Positions 24,514-32,276 of a DNA stretch of 45,443 nucleotides are shown piece by piece. The notes below the pieces were generated by a model, which made no database searches, was not told the DNA's origin, and was given only the letters and a program-made list of their open reading frames with translations. Source of the DNA: Aquidulcibacter sp. (lineage in GTDB: Bacteria; Pseudomonadota; Alphaproteobacteria; Caulobacterales; Aquidulcibacteraceae). Position numbers and translations under genes: made by a program. Within the stretch, counting starts at the first letter, position 1, and every line of letters starts with the position of its first letter. The stretch lies in NCBI RefSeq assembly GCF_020253525.1, contig NZ_JADCBK010000079.1, positions 1 to 45,443 of the forward strand, written 5' to 3'.

Positions 24514-25743
24514 ATGTCGAAGGCGCTGATCATACTGGCCGCACTGGTTTTTGGGCTTTTGGCGGGCATTTGGCTGGGGTCGATTGAGGCGATCAAGTCG
24601 ACCGCCGACACGATTGGTTCGGTCTGGCTCAATGCACTTCGCATGACAGTTGTCCCCTTGGTGGTTGCCCTTTTGATAACGGGGATTGCGCAAACAGCCT
24701 TGGCGGCGCGGGCGGGACGGCTCGCCGCGCGCGGTGTTGCGACGATGCTGGTGATTTTGTGGTGCTCGGCCATTATGGCGGCTGTGACCCTGCCCTTGAT
24801 CCTCAACATCTTCCCGATGCCGGATGGATCGGCAGCGGCCCTGCGTGACGCTTTGAGCATTACCGAAAAGCCCGGGCCCGTGCCGCCCTTGGGCGATTTC
24901 TTGCGCGCCATGATCCCAACCAATCCGATTGCGGCGGCCGCCAATGATGCCATTCTGCCCTTAATCATCTTCACCTCTGCCTTTGGCTTTGCCTTGACGC
25001 GCTTGCCTTTAGAAAAGCGCGCCCCCGTGACAGGCTTTTTTGAAGCCGTGGCCGAGGCCATGATTTTGGTAATTGGTTGGGTCTTAGCCCTTGCCCCGAT
25101 TGGCGTGTTTGCTTTGGCCTTTGTGGTTGGGGCGAAGGCGGGGGCAGAAGCCTTTGGCGCGCTGGCCCATTATGTCATCGTGCTCTCTGCCTTGGGGGTG
25201 ATTGTGTGGCTGGCCTCCTTTGCTTTGGCGGTATTTGGGGCAAAGCGCGGTTTGGGCGCGTTTTTCAAGGCCGCCATTCCGGCTCAGGCGGTGGCAATTT
25301 CGACACAATCCTCTCTCGCGTCGCTCCCGGCTATGCTGAAAGGCGTGCAGGCTTTGGGTGTGCCCGCGGCCAAGGCCGATGTGATCTTGCCGATTGCGGT
25401 TGCCATTTTCCGCGCCACAGGGCCTGCCATGAACCTTGGCGTCGCGCTTTATATCGCCAATTGGTTTGGGGTGGAGTTGGGGCCTGCCCAGATTGCTTTG
25501 GGCATTGCGGCTGCGGCCACCACCACGCTTGGCGCCGTCAGCCTGCCCGGCTCCATCAGCTTTATTAGTTCCATCGCGCCCATCTGCTTGGCTTTGGGTG
25601 TGCCGGTCGAGCCTTTGGCCCTGTTGATTGCGGTTGAAACCTTCCCCGATATCTTCCGCACTTTGGGCAATGTGACCATGGATATGGCCGTCACCGCGAC
25701 CGTAGCGCGGCAAGATGACGATGCGGCAGAGCAATCCTCATAA
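24514..25743 (+). CDS. Dicarboxylate/amino acid:cation symporter (SLC1/DAACS family)
   Basis: A 409-residue inner-membrane transporter with about eight hydrophobic segments and two re-entrant hairpins. The HP1 region AISTQSSLASLP is a variant of the family's serine-rich SSSATLP; FRATGPAMNLGVALYI corresponds to the TM7 NMDGT region, and TTTLGAVSLPGSISF to HP2. The family couples Na+ or H+ to uptake of C4-dicarboxylates, glutamate, aspartate or neutral amino acids; the divergent TM7 motif (MNLG in place of NMDGT) makes the substrate uncertain. The ATG at 24514 has only GGA five bases upstream. It is the first of three closely spaced genes with map and radC. Confidence 0.9.
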   Translation: MSKALIILAALVFGLLAGIWLGSIEAIKSTADTIGSVWLNALRMTVVPLVVALLITGIAQTALAARAGRLAARGVATMLVILWCSAIMAAVTLPLILNIFPMPDGSAAALRDALSITEKPGPVPPLGDFLRAMIPTNPIAAAANDAILPLIIFTSAFGFALTRLPLEKRAPVTGFFEAVAEAMILVIGWVLALAPIGVFALAFVVGAKAGAEAFGALAHYVIVLSALGVIVWLASFALAVFGAKRGLGAFFKAAIPAQAVAISTQSSLASLPAMLKGVQALGVPAAKADVILPIAVAIFRATGPAMNLGVALYIANWFGVELGPAQIALGIAAAATTTLGAVSLPGSISFISSIAPICLALGVPVEPLALLIAVETFPDIFRTLGNVTMDMAVTATVARQDDDAAEQSS

Positions 25744-25776
25744 GACCCCCTGCCCAAAAGCCAATTTGAAGGCTAT

Positions 25777-26619
25777 ATGACAGGGATGTATATCGACGCA
25801 GACACCGCACCCGACAGCCGTAATGACCATGCCATCAAATTGCATGGGCCAGAGGCGTTTGCCGGCATGCGCGCCGCAGGCCGTGCCGCCGCCGAAGTGC
25901 TGGATATGCTGGTGGGCGAGGTCAAGGAAGGTGTCACCGCGGAGCGGATCGACACATTGGCCCGCGACTATGTGCTTGATCATGGCTGGATCCCTGCCTG
26001 CATGGGCTATCGCGGCTATAATCACACCACCTGTATCTCGCTGAACCATGTCGTCTGCCACGGTATTCCAGGCCCGCGCCAGTTTCGCAGCGGTGATATC
26101 GCCAATATTGATGTGACCGTCATTGTCGATGGCTGGCATGGCGACCATTCGCGCATGTATGGCATTGGCGATGTGTCGCGTAAGGCCCGTCGCTTGATGG
26201 ATGTGACGTGGGAAAGCTTGCAGCGCGGCATTGCGGCGGTAAAGCCCGGCGCGACTTTGGGCGATATTGGCCATGCCATTCAAAGCTTTGTCGAAGCGCA
26301 GCGTTGCTCTGTCGTGCGTGATTTTTGCGGCCACGGCCTTGGCCGTGTCTTTCATGACAACCCCAATGTCGTTCATTTCGGCAAGCCAGGCCAAGGCCCA
26401 GAATTGCGCCCTGGCATGTTTTTCACCATTGAGCCGATGGTGAATTTAGGCAAACATTCGGTTTCGGTCCTGCCTGATGGCTGGACCGCTGTTACGCGCG
26501 ACCGTTCCTTATCCGCGCAGTTTGAACACTCAATTGGTGTGACTGAGGACGGATGCGAGATTTTCACCCTCTCCCCTCTTGGCTTGGACACACCCCACAC
26601 GCTGTCTGATCCAGTTTGA
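25777..26619 (+). CDS. map: Type I methionine aminopeptidase
   Basis: A 280-residue enzyme that removes the N-terminal Met from new proteins in the cytoplasm. The five metal ligands of the pita-bread fold are present: Asp112 (IDVTV), Asp123 (GDHSR), His186 (GHGLG), Glu219 (TIEPM) and Glu250 (FEHSI); His95 (VCHGIP) is the substrate histidine. GAAGG lies just upstream of the ATG. It follows the symporter gene by 33 bases and precedes radC by six, so map and radC are almost surely co-transcribed. Confidence 0.96.
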   Translation: MTGMYIDADTAPDSRNDHAIKLHGPEAFAGMRAAGRAAAEVLDMLVGEVKEGVTAERIDTLARDYVLDHGWIPACMGYRGYNHTTCISLNHVVCHGIPGPRQFRSGDIANIDVTVIVDGWHGDHSRMYGIGDVSRKARRLMDVTWESLQRGIAAVKPGATLGDIGHAIQSFVEAQRCSVVRDFCGHGLGRVFHDNPNVVHFGKPGQGPELRPGMFFTIEPMVNLGKHSVSVLPDGWTAVTRDRSLSAQFEHSIGVTEDGCEIFTLSPLGLDTPHTLSDPV

Positions 26620-26625
26620 GGGCCC

Positions 26626-27318
26626 ATGGGACTAACCAACAAGTCGAATGCCCATCTTGATGGCCATCGCGAACGCTTGCGCGACCGCTTCTTGCGGGCG
26701 GGCGCAGACGGGCTTGCTGATCATGAATTGCTCGAGCTGTGGCTGTTTGGCGTCATCAAGCGACAGGATACCAAAGCGCTCGCCCGCAATCTCTTGGCGC
26801 AGTTTGGCGGCATTAATGACGTGCTGCAAGCGCCGATCAACGACCTCTTGCGGGTCAATGGTGTTGGCCAAGTTGCAGCCATCCACCTCAAATCCATTCA
26901 CGCGCTCCAAGTTCGCGCCAGCCAGAGCGAAATAACCAATAAGCCGGTTCTGGGCTCGTGGTCGAGTGTCTTGTCCTATCTCAAGCTGAACCTTGGGGGC
27001 GCCAAGCGGGAGGAGTTCCGCGTCTTGTTCCTCGACAAAAAGCTCCGCCTGATTGTGGACGAAAAGATGGGTGAAGGAACGGTCGATCATGCCCCCGTCT
27101 ATCCGCGTGAGATCGCGCGGCGGGCCTTAGAATTATCGGCAAGCTCTGTCATTTTGGCCCATAATCACCCATCCGGTGATCCCACACCTTCAAGTGCCGA
27201 CATTGCGATGACACGAGAAATCATCAATGCACTCAGCCCTTTGAAAGTAAGTGTGATTGACCACATAATTGTCGGCGCCCAAGATACACGAAGCCTTAAG
27301 GCTTTTGGGCTAATATAG
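26626..27318 (+). CDS. radC: RadC/JAMM domain protein
   Basis: A 230-residue RadC family protein. The N-terminal region carries a helix-hairpin-helix-like segment (LLRVNGVGQVAAIHLKSI), and the C-terminal JAMM metalloprotease-like domain has HNHPSGDPTPSSAD, with two His and the Asp as metal ligands. It has been annotated as a DNA repair protein, but a repair role is disputed for the family. GAGGG sits just before the ATG. It lies six bases after map. Confidence 0.92.
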   Translation: MGLTNKSNAHLDGHRERLRDRFLRAGADGLADHELLELWLFGVIKRQDTKALARNLLAQFGGINDVLQAPINDLLRVNGVGQVAAIHLKSIHALQVRASQSEITNKPVLGSWSSVLSYLKLNLGGAKREEFRVLFLDKKLRLIVDEKMGEGTVDHAPVYPREIARRALELSASSVILAHNHPSGDPTPSSADIAMTREIINALSPLKVSVIDHIIVGAQDTRSLKAFGLI

Positions 27319-27323
27319 ACACT

Positions 27324-27342
27324 GTATAGTTGTATTCTATAC
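27324..27342. promoter_or_regulatory. Palindrome upstream of the first paralogue gene
   Basis: GTATAG-TTGTATT-CTATAC is a perfect six-base inverted repeat with a seven-base spacer, starting six bases after the radC stop. It is a possible operator in the 104-base gap before the unknown gene; TATAG occurs again just upstream. An alternative role in ending the radC message is less likely, as there is no GC-rich stem. Confidence 0.35.
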
Positions 27343-27422
27343 GCGTTAGTATCCGTCAAATAATCAACAATGTGATCGGGTAATTTTGCGTATCTGAAAT
27401 TACTCATAGGGAAGCATTCTCT

Positions 27423-28562
27423 ATGACTATGCATGCACGCAGCTTTGGTGGCCCCAATACAACCGGCGTTCGCAGCCTAGCGGCCCTTGCGAAGACCTGT
27501 TCGACAAGCCGCGTTCTCAATCTGAATTCAATAGATCACAAAGGATTGCGGGCCGCGGACAAACTTCACACGCCACTTTTCCAAGATCGGCTGTTGAACA
27601 GTGCCATCATCACCAAGCATCGGCCACGACCCGACGAGGTTGATTTTTTCCATGAAAGCGTGCCCGTCGCCACCAAAATCATTTTCCCGCTCGACAATGA
27701 TGACCTGCGCGTTGGCGGGCGGTCTGTATTTGTCAATCAGATTGGCTATTTGAACGCGATTTGTGATTTTTTGGGCAAGGACCTTGTGGCGCTCGATGGC
27801 GATCTCATGGTTCTTGAGCTTTTAAATGAATTACCTTCGCTCGATCCTTTTTTGGTCCGCGAACAGCTCAAGCGCCATAGTCTGACCCCATCAGACGATT
27901 ATTTCGCGATCACGCCAAATGACACCGCTCGGTTGGAGAAATTTGCCTATAATGAAATCCGAGACTTGGTGTCGCTGGCGTTCCAATCGGGGGCCGAAGC
28001 TGGCGGTGAGTTGGTCAAACGCATGTCGAACGCCATTCTCGCAACCAATGCCGATCACCGTTTGGCTCCCCTCCAAGCAACGCTGGGTCTGGAGGGCGAG
28101 CAATTCCAGCGCGGCATTTTTAGTTGGAAGGGCTTTTTATATTACAAATGGCAATTCGTAGAAACAAAGCCAGAGCTTTATAAAGTCGTTGCCCAGATGC
28201 AATCCATGAGGATACGGGGCCGCATCGACCCAACTATGGGCTATATGGTCACAACTATTCGCGGCTCCATTAAGGCGCGCATCCAAGAAGCAATTCGACG
28301 AACCGCCGATATCTTATCCCTTTATGATGATGGGCTCGCCGGGCTCACCCAAAAGGGTAATGCTGTAGAGTTTCGCAAATTTCTACTGGAAGCGCCGGGT
28401 CTGTTCATCGAACTGGGCCACGCCATGGGGATGATTTCCCATATCGTCTCTTATTGGCGTTATCAGTTCAAACCCACCCAATCAGAAGTGACCAATGTGG
28501 AAGAGTTCATCGAGCTGTTGAAAGACTTCGACCTCGGCCTTTCCCCAAGGGAAGTGCGATAG
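27423..28562 (+). CDS. Unrecognised protein, paralogue A of a tandem pair
   Basis: I do not recognise this 379-residue protein. No signal peptide or membrane segment is visible, so it is probably cytoplasmic. It is clearly related along its whole length to the next gene. Blocks shared by both are GVRSLAAL near the start, ATKI-FPLD-DL-GGRS-VNQ, LNELPSLDPFLVREQL, TLGLEGE-F-GIFSWKGF-YYKWQF, and near the end FRKFLL-AP-LFIELGH-MG-ISHI. The latter part is helical, with basic runs (RGSIKARIQEAIRRTADI). AGGGAAG precedes the ATG at 27423; an in-frame ATG two codons on is also possible. A palindrome lies upstream. No function is proposed. Confidence 0.85.
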   Translation: MTMHARSFGGPNTTGVRSLAALAKTCSTSRVLNLNSIDHKGLRAADKLHTPLFQDRLLNSAIITKHRPRPDEVDFFHESVPVATKIIFPLDNDDLRVGGRSVFVNQIGYLNAICDFLGKDLVALDGDLMVLELLNELPSLDPFLVREQLKRHSLTPSDDYFAITPNDTARLEKFAYNEIRDLVSLAFQSGAEAGGELVKRMSNAILATNADHRLAPLQATLGLEGEQFQRGIFSWKGFLYYKWQFVETKPELYKVVAQMQSMRIRGRIDPTMGYMVTTIRGSIKARIQEAIRRTADILSLYDDGLAGLTQKGNAVEFRKFLLEAPGLFIELGHAMGMISHIVSYWRYQFKPTQSEVTNVEEFIELLKDFDLGLSPREVR

Positions 28563-28708
28563 CTTGTGCAATTTGTTCGCTTTTTCGGCAAACTGCCTGC
28601 ATAGATGTAACCAAGGTTTACGAAATCTCAATTGGACTTGACCTATCTTTCAACTGCCGATCATAAGCGTTTCTGTGTGCGCCAGTTGGAATGTTAGGGT
28701 GAGTATCC

Positions 28709-29827
28709 ATGAGTGGCGTAAGAAGCTTAGCAGCGCTAACAAACACCGCTTCGACCAGCCGGGTGTTGAACCTGCATTTGGTCGCGGTTGAGTTTGCAGA
28801 CGACTTGGCGCGGGTCAGTGCGCCCTTCTTTTTCGACGCCTTGTTAAACCGCGCCATTATCATCAAGCACCGGCTGCGCAGTGATGAGACCTATCTGTTG
28901 AGCGACGGGACATCGGTTGCGACCAAGATCATGTTTCCGCTAGACCGCGCGGACCTGAAGGCTGGTGGACGCTCTATCCTTGTCAATCAAATGGGCTGGC
29001 GCGCGACCTTGTGCGACGTCCTTGGGGCTACCGAGGCTGAGCTGCAAAAGGATTTTGAAATCCTTGAGATGCTCAATGAATTGCCATCGCTCGACCCATT
29101 CTTGGTGCGCGAGCAATTGCGCCGCTATCACCACTATCCCGCTGATTGCTATTTCGCCATTTCACCGGCTGACAATGCGCGAATGCAAACCTTTACCTCC
29201 AACGAAATGGCCCCCCTGATCGCCATGGCGTTTGGCAGCAAGAATGGCACCATTCCACCCGAGCTCGTCAAAAAGCTGGCCGACGCACTTTTGTCGACCA
29301 ATGCGGATTCACGGCTGGATCCGTTGCGGATGACGCTGGGTCTTGAAGGCGAAAAATTCACCCAAGGCATCTTCAGCTGGAAGGGGTTCATCTATTACAA
29401 ATGGCAGTTCTCTGAGACCTTCCACAAACTGACCCGCATCAGCAGCGAGATGGACTCGATCAAGATTAAAGGGCGTATGGACAAGAATATTCGCGAAGAG
29501 ATCGATGATCTAAAAAAGTCGATCCGGGGCCGTATTCGCGACAGCGCCAAAAGTTGCCAGCAGGTTTTGGCGCTTTATGACGACGCCTTCCGCGACCTTG
29601 TCGACAAAGGCAATACAGCAGCCTTTCGTAAATTCTTGCTCGACGCGCCAGTGCTCTTCATTGAGCTCGGCCATTCCATGGGCATCATCTCGCACATTTC
29701 ATCCTTTTGGGCCTATCGCTTCAATAAGGAAAAAGAAGCCAATATCGAAGTTCTCGAATTCCTCGACATTCTGCGGGAGTTTGAAAACGGCCTTGCCCCC
29801 AAACGGGCAACCATGGTGACTTGGTAG
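28709..29827 (+). CDS. Unrecognised protein, paralogue B of a tandem pair
   Basis: A 372-residue relative of the preceding gene, roughly half identical by eye, sharing all its blocks. The N-terminus is shorter by about 14 residues and starts at the shared GVRSLAAL block, which supports the ATG at 28709 (GGGTGAG upstream). It too lacks a signal peptide and membrane segments. A lysine-rich helical segment (DDLKKSIRGRIRDSAKSC) replaces the matching part of A. The 146-base gap from A suggests its own promoter or processing. It is convergent with the hybrid kinase gene. Function unknown; conservation of the same blocks in both copies argues that both are functional. Confidence 0.85.
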   Translation: MSGVRSLAALTNTASTSRVLNLHLVAVEFADDLARVSAPFFFDALLNRAIIIKHRLRSDETYLLSDGTSVATKIMFPLDRADLKAGGRSILVNQMGWRATLCDVLGATEAELQKDFEILEMLNELPSLDPFLVREQLRRYHHYPADCYFAISPADNARMQTFTSNEMAPLIAMAFGSKNGTIPPELVKKLADALLSTNADSRLDPLRMTLGLEGEKFTQGIFSWKGFIYYKWQFSETFHKLTRISSEMDSIKIKGRMDKNIREEIDDLKKSIRGRIRDSAKSCQQVLALYDDAFRDLVDKGNTAAFRKFLLDAPVLFIELGHSMGIISHISSFWAYRFNKEKEANIEVLEFLDILREFENGLAPKRATMVTW

Positions 29828-29853
29828 GCCAAAGGCGGCAAGCTTTGTTTTTT

Positions 29854-29874
29854 GGCGCGCCACTTAAACGCGCC
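29854..29874. terminator. Hairpin between convergent genes
   Basis: GGCGCG (29854-29859) and CGCGCC (29869-29874) form a six-base-pair stem in the 86-base gap between paralogue B and the hybrid kinase. No T-run follows on either strand, so it is a weak terminator candidate. Confidence 0.35.
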
Positions 29875-29913
29875 GCTCCCCAAACGCTCAATATTGCCGA
29901 GCTTGTGGCCTCT

Positions 29914-32025
29914 TTAGGCTCGGGCTTGGGCGAGCTTTCCGTAAGTTGTCAACGCCATGCGCATGGCGTCACCAATAGCCACTTGGGTTACGGGCTTGGC
30001 AACATGGAGGTCTGCGCCCGCCGCCAAAGCCTCCCGGCGATGATTTTCCCCGGCATTGGCTGTCAACATGATGATCGGGGTAGGCTTTGCCCCTGTTTGG
30101 GCTTCAATCGCGCGGATTTCACGGGTTGCGGCCAGGCCGTCCTTTACGGGCATTTGCATGTCCATGAAGATGATGTCGAAAGTAGCGGTCTCAAAGGCCT
30201 CCACCCCCTCATCGCCATTGGTCGCGGTGAAAAACTCTGCGCCAAACGGCTCCATCATGAAGCCGAAGACTTGTTGGTTCAGCACTTGATCTTCAACCAA
30301 GAGAACCCGCAAATTCTTTGGGATGTCGCGGCAGATTTCGTCTAAATCCTCAGCAGTAGGCGCGCTCAGCACGGCGCGGTCGAGCGGCAGGGGGAGGTCC
30401 AACGTAAAGATCGAACCAACATCGGGTGTCGATTTTGCGGTGATCGTGCCGCCCATTAACTCAGTCAAGGATTTAGAGATCGCAAGCCCCAACCCCGTCC
30501 CGCCAAAGCGACGGGTGATCGAACTATCGGCTTGCGAAAAGCGCTCAAACAATCTTTGACTTTGAGCCTCGTCAAACCCAATGCCGGTATCTTCCACGTG
30601 AATCGTCACCCCAGGGCCCGTCACGCGGGGCAAGGCCGAAACAGCAATCCGACCGGCATTTGTAAACTTGACCGCATTTGACACGAGATTGGTGACGATT
30701 TGGCGCAGGCGAACAGGGTCGGCCAAATAAAGTTGCTTCGCGGGCAGTTTGTTCTCAAACGCGAGCTCAAGTTTCTTTTGCGTGCAGGCACCAGACATCA
30801 GGCTGACCACCTCTTGCAGGATCATCCCGACATCGGTGGGCACGGCTTCGAGTTGAAGCTCACCGGCTTCGACTTTGGTCAGATCAAGGATGTCGGACAA
30901 TTGCCGCTCTAAATCCTTGCCGGACGACCGGATCAATTCGACCATCCGTCTTTGGCGATCATCCAAAGGAGTATTGGCAAGTGCCGAGGTAACACCCACC
31001 ACCCCATTTAAGGGCGTCCGCAACTCATGACTCATATTGGCCAGAAACTGCGTCTTAGCCGCATTGGCGGCATTGGCCTTGAGCGATAGATCGCGCAAAT
31101 GTTCTTGCTGTGCCTTGAGATGGGTGATGTCGGAAAAAGTCGACACGACAAAGGATGGCGTTTCGTCAAACGGTTCGAACAGGGGACTGGCCGAGAGATG
31201 AAGCCATTTCGTGCTTCCATCGGCTGCAGGAATACCGACCACTTCATTGCTGATCGGAATGCCGCTGCGCAACACCTGCATGGCTGGCATCTCATAGGGT
31301 ACATAGGGTGTCCCATCTTCGCGTACGCGCTGCCAACGCTGATCATTGACCATCATGCCCAAAAGCTCGTCGCGCGATAAGCCTAGAATCCGGCACGCAC
31401 TGGGGTTGGCCTCAACAACCTTGCCGATGCGATTTTTGATCAATACCCCTTCAGACATCGTCTCCAAGATCACACGCGCATGGTCTGCTTCGCGGTTGAG
31501 CGCTTCATTGGCCTCGGCAAGAGCCAAAGCATCACGGGTTGAACGGGTAATTTCGAGTTGGCTGACAACGATTTTGGCCAAGGCCTTCATGTGCTGAATT
31601 TGAGCCGGCGTAATGCTGCGCGGCTTTTGATCGATCGCGCATAGGGTACCGAGCCTTAAATCCGGACCTACAATCAGCGGGAAGCCAAAATAGGCGCGAA
31701 TTTTTGGATCCCCGACAACTAAGGGATTGGTCGCAAATCGCGGGTCTTCGAGTGCATTTGGAACAATCAGCGGTTCATCGTCCAAAATCGCATGGGCGCA
31801 AAAGGCACTCTCGCGATCGGTCTCGCAGGCATCTAAACCGACCCGGGCCTTAAACCATTGCCGCTCTGCATCGACCAGAGAGACCAGCGCGATGGGCACA
31901 TCCAATATACTCGAAGCTAAGGCCACAATCACGTCAAGAGACGGATCGGGCAAAGTATCCAGAACCGCAAAATCTACCAACTCCGCGAGGCGCTGGGCTT
32001 CGTTATGGGGTTTCGGCGCAGCCAT
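29914..32025 (-). CDS. Cytoplasmic hybrid histidine kinase (GAF-PAS-HisKA-HATPase-REC)
   Basis: A 703-residue soluble hybrid kinase. A GAF domain fills about residues 20-160, a PAS about 185-305, then HisKA with His333 (NMSHELRTP), HATPase with N (LVSNAVKF), G1 (DTGIG) and G2 (GGTGLGL), and a receiver with Asp622 (MDMQMP) and Lys677 (VAKP). No transmembrane segment is visible, so it senses an internal signal, possibly a small molecule at GAF or redox/light at PAS. The start at 32025 follows GAGGA; the TTG at 32031 is too close to it. There is no HPt or output domain, so phosphate must pass to a partner encoded elsewhere. It is divergent from a second hybrid kinase. Confidence 0.92.
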   Translation of the reverse strand: MAAPKPHNEAQRLAELVDFAVLDTLPDPSLDVIVALASSILDVPIALVSLVDAERQWFKARVGLDACETDRESAFCAHAILDDEPLIVPNALEDPRFATNPLVVGDPKIRAYFGFPLIVGPDLRLGTLCAIDQKPRSITPAQIQHMKALAKIVVSQLEITRSTRDALALAEANEALNREADHARVILETMSEGVLIKNRIGKVVEANPSACRILGLSRDELLGMMVNDQRWQRVREDGTPYVPYEMPAMQVLRSGIPISNEVVGIPAADGSTKWLHLSASPLFEPFDETPSFVVSTFSDITHLKAQQEHLRDLSLKANAANAAKTQFLANMSHELRTPLNGVVGVTSALANTPLDDRQRRMVELIRSSGKDLERQLSDILDLTKVEAGELQLEAVPTDVGMILQEVVSLMSGACTQKKLELAFENKLPAKQLYLADPVRLRQIVTNLVSNAVKFTNAGRIAVSALPRVTGPGVTIHVEDTGIGFDEAQSQRLFERFSQADSSITRRFGGTGLGLAISKSLTELMGGTITAKSTPDVGSIFTLDLPLPLDRAVLSAPTAEDLDEICRDIPKNLRVLLVEDQVLNQQVFGFMMEPFGAEFFTATNGDEGVEAFETATFDIIFMDMQMPVKDGLAATREIRAIEAQTGAKPTPIIMLTANAGENHRREALAAGADLHVAKPVTQVAIGDAMRMALTTYGKLAQARA

Positions 32026-32276
32026 GGTCAATCCTCAAAATAGACCTAGGCCATCGCATAAACCCTTTAAAGGAGTATTAGTGCAGCGAGGAAAAGGCGC
32101 GATCACACCTCGATTTGAACAGAATTCGATACAAAACGCAGGTAAATTCATCAGGTCAAGCAAGCAGTAATTTCAGGCATAGGCGAAGTATGCACCTAAA
32201 CTTCATCTAATTTTTACTCCGCAGTTCTAAGGTTTGGTCGGGCTTTTTTTCCGCGGCAAAGAATTGGTCAGATTTG
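32026..32276. promoter_or_regulatory. Shared promoter region of two divergent hybrid kinases
   Basis: About 250 AT-richer bases. It contains the perfect palindrome CCTTTAAAGG (32064-32073) and a weak repeat GCATA-GGCGAAG-TATGC at about 32175. No consensus promoter can be named. Confidence 0.4.
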
